Origin: Rhizobium pisi
Lineage (GTDB): Bacteria > Pseudomonadota > Alphaproteobacteria > Rhizobiales > Rhizobiaceae
Direction of reading: 5' to 3'
NCBI RefSeq assembly: GCF_003938655.1
Contig: NZ_RJJT01000021.1
Location: 1-64,000 of the forward strand
DNA length: 64,000 bases
Both the position numbers and the translations under genes were made by a program. A model generated the notes under the pieces. That model saw only the letters and a list, made by a program, of their open reading frames with translations. It was not told the DNA's origin and did not search any database. Shown one piece after another: positions 34,780 through 43,713 of the stretch; the first letter of the stretch is position 1; each line of letters opens with the position of its first letter.

Positions 34780-35559
34780 ATGACGACATTCAAGCTGCAC
34801 AAGCCCGAGGAAGAAGTTCGCCGCGTCGGCTTCGTCCTTCAGAAACAGGGCATTCACGAGCGCATTCCCGCACAGGTCGGGCTCAACATCGATGTCTCCG
34901 GCTCGATGACGGGTCTTTTTCAATCCGGCGCGGTCCAGGCGGCGCTTGAGCGGATTCTTCCCGTCGCTCTTTATTTCGATGATGACGGGCGTATCGACAC
35001 CTGGGTGTTTTCCAATCAGGAGAGGATGGCATCGATCACACCGGCGACAGCGAAAAACTATGAAGGTTATGTCGCGCGCGAGATCATCACCAATCCCGAG
35101 CTTCAAAGCGTGCTCTGGGGCGGCACCGATTACGGCCCGGTGATCCGGTCGAACCTGATGACTTACGGCTTGATGGTGGAAGATACTGCTGGCGGCTTGC
35201 TCGGCATGATCTTTGGCATGCGGCGTGATCGATTCGGCGAGGAGACACGTTCCGGTGTTCCCGCGATCAACTATTTCCTCACAGATGGCGAGAATGCTGA
35301 CCGGGATGCGGCCTGGGCACTGCTGGAGAAGGCTGAACACGCCGAATCCCAAATCTACTACGTTATGGTCGGCATCGGCGATGAACGTTTCGACTTCCTG
35401 CGCGAAGCGGCCGAACAATTTCCGAATGTCGGCTTCGTCAGCGTCAAGGATCTTGGCGAATTCGTCGGTAGCGACGACGCCTACCAGAAACTGCTGCCAA
35501 GTGAACTCTGCGCCTGGCTCAAGCACGAGCATGACGACGAGGACGACGATCACCACTGA
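34780..35559 (+). CDS. vWA domain protein, TerF-like (tellurite-resistance type)
   Basis: A 259-residue cytoplasmic protein that is almost entirely one von Willebrand A domain. The MIDAS motif DVSGS is at 38-42, the second site at GGTDYGPV (Thr) and the third at LTDGEN (Asp). The FDDDGRIDTWVFSN and GYVAREI stretches match the vWA domain of TerF/TerY proteins of the ter stress system. The C terminus is acidic and His-rich (EHDDEDDDHH). GGAGGG is 6 bases before the ATG at 34780, and an ATG at 34774 overlaps the upstream stop. No terBCDE genes are nearby. Confidence 0.82.
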   Translation: MTTFKLHKPEEEVRRVGFVLQKQGIHERIPAQVGLNIDVSGSMTGLFQSGAVQAALERILPVALYFDDDGRIDTWVFSNQERMASITPATAKNYEGYVAREIITNPELQSVLWGGTDYGPVIRSNLMTYGLMVEDTAGGLLGMIFGMRRDRFGEETRSGVPAINYFLTDGENADRDAAWALLEKAEHAESQIYYVMVGIGDERFDFLREAAEQFPNVGFVSVKDLGEFVGSDDAYQKLLPSELCAWLKHEHDDEDDDHH

Positions 35560-35589
35560 TCGGGAAAGTCTCTGGAAGACTTGCTGTTG

Positions 35590-35631
35590 CACAACGGCCG
35601 GGCGAACCTGATGGCTCGCCCGGCCGTTGTG
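35590..35631. terminator. Bidirectional hairpin between convergent genes
   Basis: CACAACGGCCGGGCGA (35590-35605) pairs perfectly over 16 bp with TCGCCCGGCCGTTGTG (35616-35631). It lies between the vWA gene and the amidotransferase stop at 35633, with no T run on either side. Confidence 0.75.
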
Positions 35632-35632
35632 G

Positions 35633-36412
35633 TCAGGCGATTGCCTGTGCGGGGGCGGCTGGCAGCTTGCCGGTGGCATGGTTGCGCACCGCGTCGCCAA
35701 AGGCGTCAAACAGTTTGTTCGATGGCTTGTCGGTTTCCGCCCAATATTCCGGATGCCATTGCACGCCGACGGCAAAGGCCTTGGCGTCGATGACGGAGAC
35801 CGCCTCCACCGTGCCGTCTTCGGCGATGGCTTCCACCTGCAGGCGCGGCGCGGTCCTGGCGATCGCTTGGCGATGCAGGGAATTCACCAGGACTTCGCCC
35901 GGGCCGAGAATGCCTGCGATGCAGGAACCTTCCTTGACGTGGACGGTCTGGCGGATGGCGTACATGCCGTCACGGTCGACGCCTTCCGGCCGGCGGTGGT
36001 CCCAGATGCCGGGCTGCTCCTGGATCTCGGTTGCGAGTGAACCGCCGAGAGCGACGTTCAGCTCCTGAATGCCGCGGCAGATGGCGAGCAGCGGGATGGC
36101 GCGGTCGATGGCGCGGCGGATGAGCGGCAGGCTGGTGGCGTCGCGGGCGGGATCGAAGGGACCGTCCCGTTCAGTCGCCTCGGCACCGTAGAGCGAGGGA
36201 TGGACGTTGCTGGCCGAGCCGGAAACCAAGAGGCCGTCGACGCGATCAAGGATCGCGTCGGTATCGTAGCCTTGCTCGAATGCGGGGATGATGAAGGCCA
36301 TGACGCCGGCCGCATTCAGCGCGGCGCTGAGATATTGATGCTGCACGGCGTGCCAGGTCGCGCCGTCGAAACTGCGGATATCGGCAGGAATGGCAACGAT
36401 CGGTTTCGTCAT
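35633..36412 (-). CDS. Gamma-glutamyl-gamma-aminobutyrate hydrolase family protein (PuuD-like)
   Basis: A 259-residue class I glutamine amidotransferase-like hydrolase (peptidase C26). The nucleophile is Cys112 in LLAICRGIQELNVALGG (written here in part), with His220 and Glu222 in GVQWHPEYW completing the triad. PuuD members cleave gamma-glutamyl-GABA in putrescine breakdown. The ATG at 36412 (MTKPIVAIPADIR) fits the family; 28 upstream codons to 36496 do not. No other puu genes are adjacent, so the exact substrate is open. Confidence 0.9.
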   Translation of the reverse strand: MTKPIVAIPADIRSFDGATWHAVQHQYLSAALNAAGVMAFIIPAFEQGYDTDAILDRVDGLLVSGSASNVHPSLYGAEATERDGPFDPARDATSLPLIRRAIDRAIPLLAICRGIQELNVALGGSLATEIQEQPGIWDHRRPEGVDRDGMYAIRQTVHVKEGSCIAGILGPGEVLVNSLHRQAIARTAPRLQVEAIAEDGTVEAVSVIDAKAFAVGVQWHPEYWAETDKPSNKLFDAFGDAVRNHATGKLPAAPAQAIA

Positions 36413-36704
36413 GTTTGCCCCGGTAAAATCTTTCTGCCTGTCGTTTTGCCGCCAGAATGGACGCCAAGTCAACGGTTGGCTATGTCCGATGACCAAATTG
36501 CGGCGGAGGCGGCGCTATGGCCACCCGGTTTGCTGCTAAGCTGCTGATTTTGATAGGCGCGCTCGTATTGTCTTATTGTCGTCTTGATGCCAAAGGCTAA
36601 TAGACTGAAGCTTGAATCGCGGCGTTGGCCATGCTTAGCTCTGCCCTCGCTGCGGGTAGGGGTGAAGATTGGCCGCGCAGTGCCATCTATACGGGAGGTT
36701 TTTG

Positions 36705-37811
36705 ATGGATCGTCGTTCGTTTTTCAAGAAGGCGGGGACCGCCGGGGCCGGAGCGGTTGCCGCAACGGCATTGGCAGCGCCTGCGATCGCGCAGGAGAAT
36801 CCGAAGATCGCATGGCGCATGACGTCGTCGTTCCCGAAGAGCCTGGACACGATCTATGGCGGCGCTGAGGATATCGCCAAGCATGTCGCTGCCGCGACGG
36901 ACGGCAATTTCACGATCCAGCCATTCGCGGCCGGTGAAATCGTGCCCGGCCTGCAGGCCGTCGATGCGGTAGCCGCCGGCACGGTCGAGGCAGCACACAC
37001 CACCTCCTATTATTTCGTCGGCAAGGACCCCACCTATGCCATCGGAACGGCCATTCCGTTCGGGCTGAACAGCCGCCTGACCAATGCCTGGTTTTTCGAG
37101 GGCAACGGCAACAAGCTGATGAATGAATTCTATGCCACACAGGGCATGTATGCGCTGCCGGCTGGCAATACCGGTGCGCAGATGGGCGGTTGGTTCCGTA
37201 AGGAAATCAATACGCTCGATGATCTCAAGGGCGTCAAGATGCGCATCGCCGGCCTTGCCGGGCGCGTCATGGAGAAGGTTGGCGTCATCCCGCAGCAGAT
37301 CGCCGGCGGCGATATCTATCCGGCGCTCGAAAAGGGCACGATCGATGCGGCCGAATTCGTCGGTCCCTATGACGATCTGAAGCTCGGCTTCCACAAGGTG
37401 GCGAAGTACTACTATTATCCGGGCTGGTGGGAAGGTGGCCCGACAGTGCATGCCTTCTTCAATCTCGAAAAGTGGAGCAGCCTGCCGAAGCACTATCAGG
37501 CAGCGCTCACCGACGCCTGCGCCTTCGCCAACACCAACATGCTGGCGAAATACGATATGAAGAACCCGACGGCGCTGAAGCAGCTCGTCGCGGAAGGCGC
37601 GACGCTGCGGCCGTTCAGCCAGGAGATCATGGAAGCCTGCTTCCAGGCGGCGACCGGCATCTACAGCGAAATCTCCGGCACGAACCAGTATTTCAAGAAG
37701 ATCTACGACGACCAGACTGCCTTCAAGCGGGATGCCTATCTCTGGATGCAGCTGTCGGAATACACCTTCGATACGTTCATGATGATCCAGCAGCGAGCCG
37801 GGAAGCTTTAA
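36705..37811 (+). CDS. TRAP transporter substrate-binding protein (TakP-like, DctP family)
   Basis: A 368-residue periplasmic binding protein. The N terminus has a Tat-like signal (DRRSFFKKAG, then a hydrophobic stretch and AAPAIAQ). The mature part is very close in pattern to TakP of Rhodobacter sphaeroides, including WRMTSSFPKSLDTIYGGAE, NTGAQMGGWFRKEINTL, the family Arg in MRIAGLAGRVMEK, QQIAGGDIYPALEKGTIDA and YYYYPGWWEGGPT. TakP binds 2-oxo acids such as pyruvate. GGAGG precedes the ATG. It converges on the permease genes rather than sharing their operon. Confidence 0.92.
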   Translation: MDRRSFFKKAGTAGAGAVAATALAAPAIAQENPKIAWRMTSSFPKSLDTIYGGAEDIAKHVAAATDGNFTIQPFAAGEIVPGLQAVDAVAAGTVEAAHTTSYYFVGKDPTYAIGTAIPFGLNSRLTNAWFFEGNGNKLMNEFYATQGMYALPAGNTGAQMGGWFRKEINTLDDLKGVKMRIAGLAGRVMEKVGVIPQQIAGGDIYPALEKGTIDAAEFVGPYDDLKLGFHKVAKYYYYPGWWEGGPTVHAFFNLEKWSSLPKHYQAALTDACAFANTNMLAKYDMKNPTALKQLVAEGATLRPFSQEIMEACFQAATGIYSEISGTNQYFKKIYDDQTAFKRDAYLWMQLSEYTFDTFMMIQQRAGKL

Positions 37812-37858
37812 GCTTTTCGCCGGCGGCGTTCGCCGGGGCTTCGTGTCCGCTGATAACA

Positions 37859-37893
37859 AATCCCCCGGATTTCGGTCCGGGGGATTTTCTTTT
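37859..37893. terminator. Strong terminator between the TRAP binding protein and permease genes
   Basis: AATCCCCCGGA (37859-37869) pairs perfectly with TCCGGGGGATT (37876-37886). A TTTTCTTTTT tract follows on the + strand; the stem may also end the convergent dctM transcript. Confidence 0.9.
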
Positions 37894-37898
37894 TCACG

Positions 37899-39389
37899 CT
37901 ATTTGGCGGGTGCCGGCGGCGCTCCGGGCAGGCCGTTCAGGGGCGGCAGGGTAAGGCCCGGGATCTGCGGGGAGCCATTGCCGCCACCCATGGGCGGCAG
38001 ACCGAGCTGGCCGCCGAAGCCCGGCACTTCGATCTTGATGGAGTTCGGATCCACCTTCGGACCGTGGTCCAGCCAGTAGGTCACCGATTGTGGCCAGAAG
38101 ATCACGATCGCGACCAGAATGAGCTGCATGCCGACCCAGGGGAGCGCGCCCATGTAGATATCCGAGGTCTTCACGTCCTTGCTGGCGATCGAGCGCAGGT
38201 AGAAGAGCGCGAAGCCAAAGGGCGGATGCATGAAGCTCGTCTGCATGTTGACGCAGATCAGGACGCCGAACCAGATCAGGTCGATGCCGAGATTGGAGGC
38301 GACCGGGGCGAGCATCGGGATGACGATGAAGGCGATCTCGAAGAAATCGAGAAAGAAGGCGAGCACGAAGATGAAGATGTTGACGAAGATGAGGAAACCG
38401 ACGGGGCCCCCTGGTATGCCCGACAGCATGTGCTCGATCCAGCGCGAGCCGTCCATGCCCTGGAAGACCAGGCTGAAACAGGTGGAACCGACCAGGATCA
38501 TCACCACCATAGACGTGATATGGGTGGTCGATGTCATCGCCTCGCGGACAAGCGGCCAGGTGAGGCGGCGATTCATGGCGGCGAGCAGCATGGCGCCGAC
38601 GACGCCGAGCGCGCCTGCTTCCGTGGGTGTCGCTAAGCCCATGAAGATCGTGCCGAGCACGAGGAAGATGAGCACGATCGATGGCACCATGCCCATCAGC
38701 ACCTTCACGAGCAGCGCCCAGTTGAAGTCGCCTCGCACCTCTTTCGGCAGCGGCGGCATCGACTTCGGTCGGATGATCGACATCACCAGGATGAAGAGCA
38801 CGAAGATCGCCACCTGCAGGATCGACGGGCCGATCGCGCCGAGATACATGTCGCCGACCGACCGGCCGAGCTGGTCGGCGAGAACGACAAGCACGAGCGA
38901 GGGCGGGATGACCTGAGTGATCGTGCCCGAGGCGGCGATGACGCCGGTGGCAAGGCGTGGACTGTAGCCGTAGCGCAGCATGATCGGCAGCGAGATCACC
39001 CCCATGGTGATCACCGAGGCAGCCACCGTGCCGGTAATCGCGCCAAGCACAGCGCCGACGAGGATGACGGCATAGGCGAGGCCGCCGGGAACGGCGCCAA
39101 AGAGCTTGCCGGTGCCTTCGAGCAGGTCTTCGGCAAGTCCGCAACGCTCCAGTATAGCTCCCATGAAAGTGAAGAAGGGGATGGCAAGCAGGAGGTCGTT
39201 GGAAACGATGCCAAAGAAGCGCAGCGGCAAGGCTTGCAGGAAGACCTCACCGAAATGGCCCGTGGCGATGCCGATAATGCCGAAGAACAGGCCGACGGCG
39301 GCCAGCGAAAAGGCGACCGGAAAGCCGTAGAGCATGAAGATGACCATGCCCAGGAACATCGCCGGCGGGATGATACCGAAATCAAACAA
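37899..39389 (-). CDS. TRAP transporter large permease (DctM family)
   Basis: A 496-residue inner-membrane protein with about 12 helices, which forms the ion-coupled channel of the TRAP importer. Typical features are AIPFFTFMGAILERCGLAEDLL, AVLGAITGTVAASVITMGVI, PPSLVLVVLAD and TPTEAGALGVVGA. The last ~45 residues are a Pro/Gly-rich cytoplasmic tail (for example GLTLPPLNGLPGAPPAPAK), longer than in most relatives. It follows dctQ by 21 bases on the minus strand. Confidence 0.93.
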   Translation of the reverse strand: MFDFGIIPPAMFLGMVIFMLYGFPVAFSLAAVGLFFGIIGIATGHFGEVFLQALPLRFFGIVSNDLLLAIPFFTFMGAILERCGLAEDLLEGTGKLFGAVPGGLAYAVILVGAVLGAITGTVAASVITMGVISLPIMLRYGYSPRLATGVIAASGTITQVIPPSLVLVVLADQLGRSVGDMYLGAIGPSILQVAIFVLFILVMSIIRPKSMPPLPKEVRGDFNWALLVKVLMGMVPSIVLIFLVLGTIFMGLATPTEAGALGVVGAMLLAAMNRRLTWPLVREAMTSTTHITSMVVMILVGSTCFSLVFQGMDGSRWIEHMLSGIPGGPVGFLIFVNIFIFVLAFFLDFFEIAFIVIPMLAPVASNLGIDLIWFGVLICVNMQTSFMHPPFGFALFYLRSIASKDVKTSDIYMGALPWVGMQLILVAIVIFWPQSVTYWLDHGPKVDPNSIKIEVPGFGGQLGLPPMGGGNGSPQIPGLTLPPLNGLPGAPPAPAK

Positions 39390-39410
39390 ATCCGTTCCCC
39401 TCGGTCCGCT

Positions 39411-39950
39411 TTACTGCAGCGGCTTTTCGTATTTCGTGTCGATCTGGATGGTGCCGGTCAACGCTGCTATCCGTTTGATCAGTTCGGAAACGCCTTGAAG
39501 TGAAAGCAGCGCGAAGCCGGCGACGAGGATCAGCTTGACGGGCCAGCGGATCAGCCCGCCTGCATTGCCGGATATTTCCCCCTGCTGATAGGAGATCGCG
39601 AAGAAGGGCCAGCAAAGCCAGGTGAGGAAGACGCAGACGGGGATGAGGAAGAGGATGAGGCCGATGATGTCGATCCAGATCTTCGCCCTATCTGAAACCG
39701 CGCCGTAGATCAGATCGACGCGGACATGCTCGTTGTTGCGCAGCGCATGCGAAGCGCCGAGCAAGACGACGAAGGCGAAGAGATACCATTGGATCTCAAG
39801 CCAGCCGTTCGAACTGTAGTTGAAGGCATAGCGGACGATGGCGTTTCCGGCGCTGATCAGGCAGCAAAACAGCACCATATATTCGGAAAGTTTGCCCATG
39901 AAGCGGCTGATCGCGTCGATCAGCCGGCTAGCGGCCAGAAGTGCCGACAT
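39411..39950 (-). CDS. TRAP transporter small permease (DctQ family)
   Basis: A 179-residue protein with four transmembrane helices. The family features WLEIQWYLFAFVVLLGASHALRNNEHVRVDL (in part: NEHVRVD motif) and PVCVFLTWLCWPF are present. GGGAGGCGA precedes the ATG at 39950; a longer frame to 40004 adds a basic leader without support. It is first in the dctQM pair and works with the binding protein encoded convergently at 36705. Confidence 0.92.
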   Translation of the reverse strand: MSALLAASRLIDAISRFMGKLSEYMVLFCCLISAGNAIVRYAFNYSSNGWLEIQWYLFAFVVLLGASHALRNNEHVRVDLIYGAVSDRAKIWIDIIGLILFLIPVCVFLTWLCWPFFAISYQQGEISGNAGGLIRWPVKLILVAGFALLSLQGVSELIKRIAALTGTIQIDTKYEKPLQ

Positions 39951-40093
39951 TCGCCTCCCCTTGCTCTTGTTCTGCCGGTTTCCGGCAGCTTTCCCTCTTT
40001 GCAATCGATGTAGACCACGGCCCCTGAAATTGGAAGGATAAATGCCTCGCGTTGGAGTATAGTCTTAGGCGCAGCAGGCAGGCGGCGCGATCG

Positions 40094-40105
40094 CCGAATA
40101 TTCGG
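40094..40105. promoter_or_regulatory. 12-bp palindrome in the divergent dctQ / GGDEF-EAL control region
   Basis: CCGAATATTCGG is a perfect palindrome at 40094-40105, between the dctQ start (39950) and the GGDEF-EAL start (40279). It is a possible operator. The rest of this 328-base gap shows no other clear motif, apart from AT-rich DNA at 40180-40250 that may hold the promoter. Confidence 0.35.
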
Positions 40106-40278
40106 ACAACCCAGGCGTGGATAAATTATTTCAGTAATCTCGCGAGTAGGCTGCATTGTCTCGCGTAGGATGTAGGGTTCACGCTCTGGTTTTAGAAAAT
40201 TTGACCAAATGTTTGATTCCATTGAAATCAATTTTTAAAGGGTTGGCCTTAGAATTCCCGCGCACAGGGAAAGTGTGG

Positions 40279-42582
40279 ATGAAGCCAGATAACCCGAACA
40301 GGGTCCCTTTAGATGTGTATCTGTCGTTTGTGAGTTCCCTGTCCGGGAATCGCATGACGCTTCTTGTCGGCGTGATTGTGCACGTTGCGACGTGCCTTGC
40401 CGTGGCTGCCAAGACGCAATACTCCGTCTACATCCTGCTGTCGGTCGCCTTCCTTCTGGTCTTCGGCGCTCGCATGGCCATCTTCCGGCAGTTCGACCGT
40501 GTCGACAAGCAGAGCCTGTCGCACGCCGGAATCGAGCGTTGGGAGCGCATTCTCGTTGCCAGCGGAGCCTGCACCACCGCGCTTCTCGGCTTCGCCAGCG
40601 GCTACGCCATCTTCGTCGTCCACGATTCCTTTGCGGAGCTTGCCTGCATTTCCGTCACCATGGCGACCATGGTTTCCGTCGTCGGCCGCAACTACGGCTC
40701 GCGCTTCGCAGTCGACCTCCAGACATTCTTCTGCTGCCTGCCGATGATCATCTGCAGCCTGCTGGCGATGGATTTCTATCGCGGCGTGCTGTCGATCTTT
40801 CTCATTCCTTTCTGGCTGACGACGCGGGCCATGGCGAACGGCGTGCGCGAGTTTCTCTATGAGAACGTCATTGCGCGCCGGGAAATCACTATCATCGCCG
40901 ACCGTTTCGATACGGCGCTCAACAACATGCCGCACGGCCTCGTCATGGTCGATGCCGAAAACCGCGTCCAGGTCATCAACCGCAAGGCCTGCGAGCTTCT
41001 GAAGATCGGTGCGCCGGAGCGGCTGAAGGACCGCGATCTCGGCGCCGTGCTGCGCTACGGCGCGCGTCACAGCTTCATGGATGCCTCGCAGCCGGAGCTC
41101 ATCCTGCGCCAGCTCACCCAGGTCGCCGAGGGCAGCCTGTCGCGCACGCTCATTCATTTTCCCGAGAGCCTGTCGCTCGAATTCTCCGCCAGCCGAAGGG
41201 CCGACGGCGGCGCCGTGCTGATCTTCGAAGATGTGTCGAGCCGGGTGAAGGCGGAACAGAAGATCATGCACATGGTCCGCTTCGGCGCGCTGACCGGCTT
41301 GCCGAATCGCCAATATTTCGGCCAGCTCGTGCAGGAATATCTCGCCAAACATCCGAGGAAGTCCGGGCCGCTCGGCTTCATGGTGCTCGATATCGACGAG
41401 TTCAAACATGTCAACGACATGCGCGGTCATGTCACCGGCGACCATCTGCTCTGTGCGATCGCCGCCCGCATCAAGCAAGCCTCCGGCAACGCTATCCTCG
41501 GCCGCCTGATGGGAGACCAGTTCATCCTGTTCTTCCCGCATGCGAAGCAACCAACCTCGCTCGACCTCGAGATTCGCCGGGTGCACGCCTCAATTCAGGG
41601 CAACTACGAGGTCGACGAGTTGACTTTCCTCGTTTCGCTCAGCGCCGGTTATGCGATCCTCGAAAGTGACGCATTTGCGCTGGACGAATGGAGCGTCAAG
41701 GCGGATCTCGCGCTGTTCGAGAGCAAGTCGCGCTTCAAGGGCGGCATATCAGGCTTCGAGCGCGAGATGGACGGGCGCTATATCGAGCAGCAGAAGCTGA
41801 AGGCGGATCTGCGCGACGCGGTCTCGGCGCAGGCGCTGCATCTCGCCTTCCAGCCGATGTTCCGGGCTGACGGCGCACGGATCGAATGCGCCGAGGCGCT
41901 GGCACGCTGGGTGCATCCGGAGAAAGGCTCGATCCCGCCCGACGTCTTCATCCGGCTCGCCGAGGATATGGGCATCATCTCCGACATCACCCGTTTCGTG
42001 CTGTTCAAGGCCTGCAGCGAATGCATGACCTGGCCGGAGCATATCGCCGTCTCGGTCAACCTTTCTGCGCGGGATCTGCGCAATGCCGACATCCTGTCCG
42101 TGGTCGCCGACGCGCTTGCCCATTCCGGCCTCGACGCGGCGCGGCTGCATCTCGAAGTCACCGAGAGCTGCCTGATCGACGAGCCGGCGGCGGTGCGCGC
42201 CATCCTGGCGGAACTCAGATCCCGTGGCATCACCATCGCCATCGACGATTTCGGCACCGGCTTCTCCAGCCTCAGCTATCTCGACACGCTGCCGCTGGAT
42301 ATCGTCAAGATCGACCGCTCCTTCGTGCGCAACATCGTCGAGGATGCGCGCCGCCTCAAGCTCTTGCGCGGCACCGTCAATCTCGCCCGCGAACTGGGCC
42401 TGAAGATCGTCATCGAGGGTGTGGAGACCGAGGAGCAGCTGACGCTGCTCAACAAGCACCGCAGTGCCGATCTGGTACAGGGCTACGTTTTCTCGCCGCC
42501 CGTCCCTTCCCAGAACATCAGGCTGCTGCAAGAGGGCATCGGCCGCCGCACCGTCCAGCGCCGCCGCAACAAGGTCGCCTGA
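40279..42582 (+). CDS. Membrane GGDEF-EAL protein with degenerate GGDEF site (probable c-di-GMP phosphodiesterase)
   Basis: A 767-residue protein. About five N-terminal helices span 22-195, then a PAS-like domain (ADRFDTALNNMPHGLVMVDA onward, about 205-325), a GGDEF domain and an EAL domain. The GGDEF signature is replaced by MGDQF near residue 411, so cyclase activity is unlikely. The EAL site is intact: AEALARW near 537, SVNLSA, EVTESCL, AIDDFGTGFSS, VKIDRSF, IEGVETEEQ and VQGYVF. AGGGAAAG precedes the ATG at 40279. Inferred role: c-di-GMP breakdown gated by the PAS/degenerate GGDEF domains. Confidence 0.9.
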   Translation: MKPDNPNRVPLDVYLSFVSSLSGNRMTLLVGVIVHVATCLAVAAKTQYSVYILLSVAFLLVFGARMAIFRQFDRVDKQSLSHAGIERWERILVASGACTTALLGFASGYAIFVVHDSFAELACISVTMATMVSVVGRNYGSRFAVDLQTFFCCLPMIICSLLAMDFYRGVLSIFLIPFWLTTRAMANGVREFLYENVIARREITIIADRFDTALNNMPHGLVMVDAENRVQVINRKACELLKIGAPERLKDRDLGAVLRYGARHSFMDASQPELILRQLTQVAEGSLSRTLIHFPESLSLEFSASRRADGGAVLIFEDVSSRVKAEQKIMHMVRFGALTGLPNRQYFGQLVQEYLAKHPRKSGPLGFMVLDIDEFKHVNDMRGHVTGDHLLCAIAARIKQASGNAILGRLMGDQFILFFPHAKQPTSLDLEIRRVHASIQGNYEVDELTFLVSLSAGYAILESDAFALDEWSVKADLALFESKSRFKGGISGFEREMDGRYIEQQKLKADLRDAVSAQALHLAFQPMFRADGARIECAEALARWVHPEKGSIPPDVFIRLAEDMGIISDITRFVLFKACSECMTWPEHIAVSVNLSARDLRNADILSVVADALAHSGLDAARLHLEVTESCLIDEPAAVRAILAELRSRGITIAIDDFGTGFSSLSYLDTLPLDIVKIDRSFVRNIVEDARRLKLLRGTVNLARELGLKIVIEGVETEEQLTLLNKHRSADLVQGYVFSPPVPSQNIRLLQEGIGRRTVQRRRNKVA

Positions 42583-42727
42583 GCCGCCTGCAAGTGACTG
42601 GTTATCCAGCCGAAAATCTTGCGCCCCGTTAACCTTAATAATTTAAATTCAACGCAAATTCTTAGATTTTCTTGCCTACGTGTCGCTGGCGTATGATTAA
42701 TGATCCGTTAACGAGCGGATCGAGAGA

Positions 42728-43480
42728 ATGTCAGACACACTTTTTACGCGTAGCGATTTCAGTAGGAAAATTCTGGAAATTCTGGATCACGTCGAATATC
42801 GCCGTGTCGAAAGCAGCGAAGACATGGAGGACGTGGAGCGGCTGCGCTACAAGGCCTACAAGGCCCACGACGCACTGTCGCTTGCCCCGGAAGGCCTATT
42901 GGACGATGTCGATTTCGACAGCCATGCCTATATTTTCGGTCTGTACTATTATGGCGAACTGGTCAGTACGATCCGACTTCACTATGTGACGCCGGAGCAT
43001 CGTGTCAGCCGGTCCGGAGAGGCCTTTCCCGAGGCGATGGATGAGCTTTTGGACGCCGGGCTGACCTTGATCGACCCGGCGCGTTTCGCGGCCGATCCCG
43101 AACTCACCGCCGACATGCCATGGGTTCCCTATCTGACGCTGAGACCCGCCATCGTTGCGGCAGCGTATTTCCGGGCTGACCGCGTTATTCAGTCCGTCCG
43201 GCCCCCGCATGCCGCCTTCTACAAGCGGGTTTTCTATGCCGATACCATCGTGCCCGGCCGACTGGCGGAGAGTTACGGGGTTGACGTGACGCTGATGGCG
43301 ACGAATGTGATCGAGGTCGGGCGCAAGCTTTTGACGCGCTATCCCTTCTTCATCTCCAGCGCCAGCGAGCAGCGCATGATGTTCTCGCGCAATCCCAACG
43401 ATACGCTGCCGCCGCTCACCATCATTCCGACGGCGCGTTTCGTGCCGCCAGGCGAACTCGGCACCGATCTGCCGCTGTGA
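42728..43480 (+). CDS. LuxI/FeeM-like N-acyl amino acid synthase domain protein
   Basis: A 250-residue protein with the autoinducer-synthase-like GNAT fold. ERLRYKAYKAHDAL aligns in pattern with the LuxI/FeeM N-terminal RxxxF/Y-type segment. DVDFDSHAYIFGLYYYGELV, then VSTIRLHYVTPEHR and a late HAAFYKRVFY stretch, fit FeeM/N-acyl amino acid synthases better than true AHL synthases. No luxR gene is adjacent. It lies 145 bases after the EAL protein. Such enzymes join a fatty acyl group from acyl-ACP to an amino acid; the product here is unknown. Confidence 0.7.
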   Translation: MSDTLFTRSDFSRKILEILDHVEYRRVESSEDMEDVERLRYKAYKAHDALSLAPEGLLDDVDFDSHAYIFGLYYYGELVSTIRLHYVTPEHRVSRSGEAFPEAMDELLDAGLTLIDPARFAADPELTADMPWVPYLTLRPAIVAAAYFRADRVIQSVRPPHAAFYKRVFYADTIVPGRLAESYGVDVTLMATNVIEVGRKLLTRYPFFISSASEQRMMFSRNPNDTLPPLTIIPTARFVPPGELGTDLPL

Positions 43481-43713
43481 TTTCTCCTCTTTCCGGTGGA
43501 GAGACGACACTTGTGGGGCGACGACGAGCGGAGACGAGCCGTCGGCGTCCCTCATAATTTTTCCGCCTGGGAGAAGGTGTTTTTGACCCGCGCATGCGGC
43601 ATTCTCATGCATTGCGCTTTCGCCTGTCATTGTGTAATTCCTGCGAGAGGGATTTCCTTCGCCCCGAGCGAGGGAATCAGGCAGCGCAAAGGCATTTCAG
43701 GGAGACGATATTT

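Noticed and set aside
34780..35559. Complete tellurite-resistance (ter) operon
   Set aside because: Only the vWA protein is present; terBCDE are not nearby, and the TerB/DUF533 protein at 19562 is 15 kb away.
42728..43480. True AHL synthase (luxI)
   Set aside because: Pattern fits FeeM-type better and there is no luxR neighbour; kept as FeeM-like instead.
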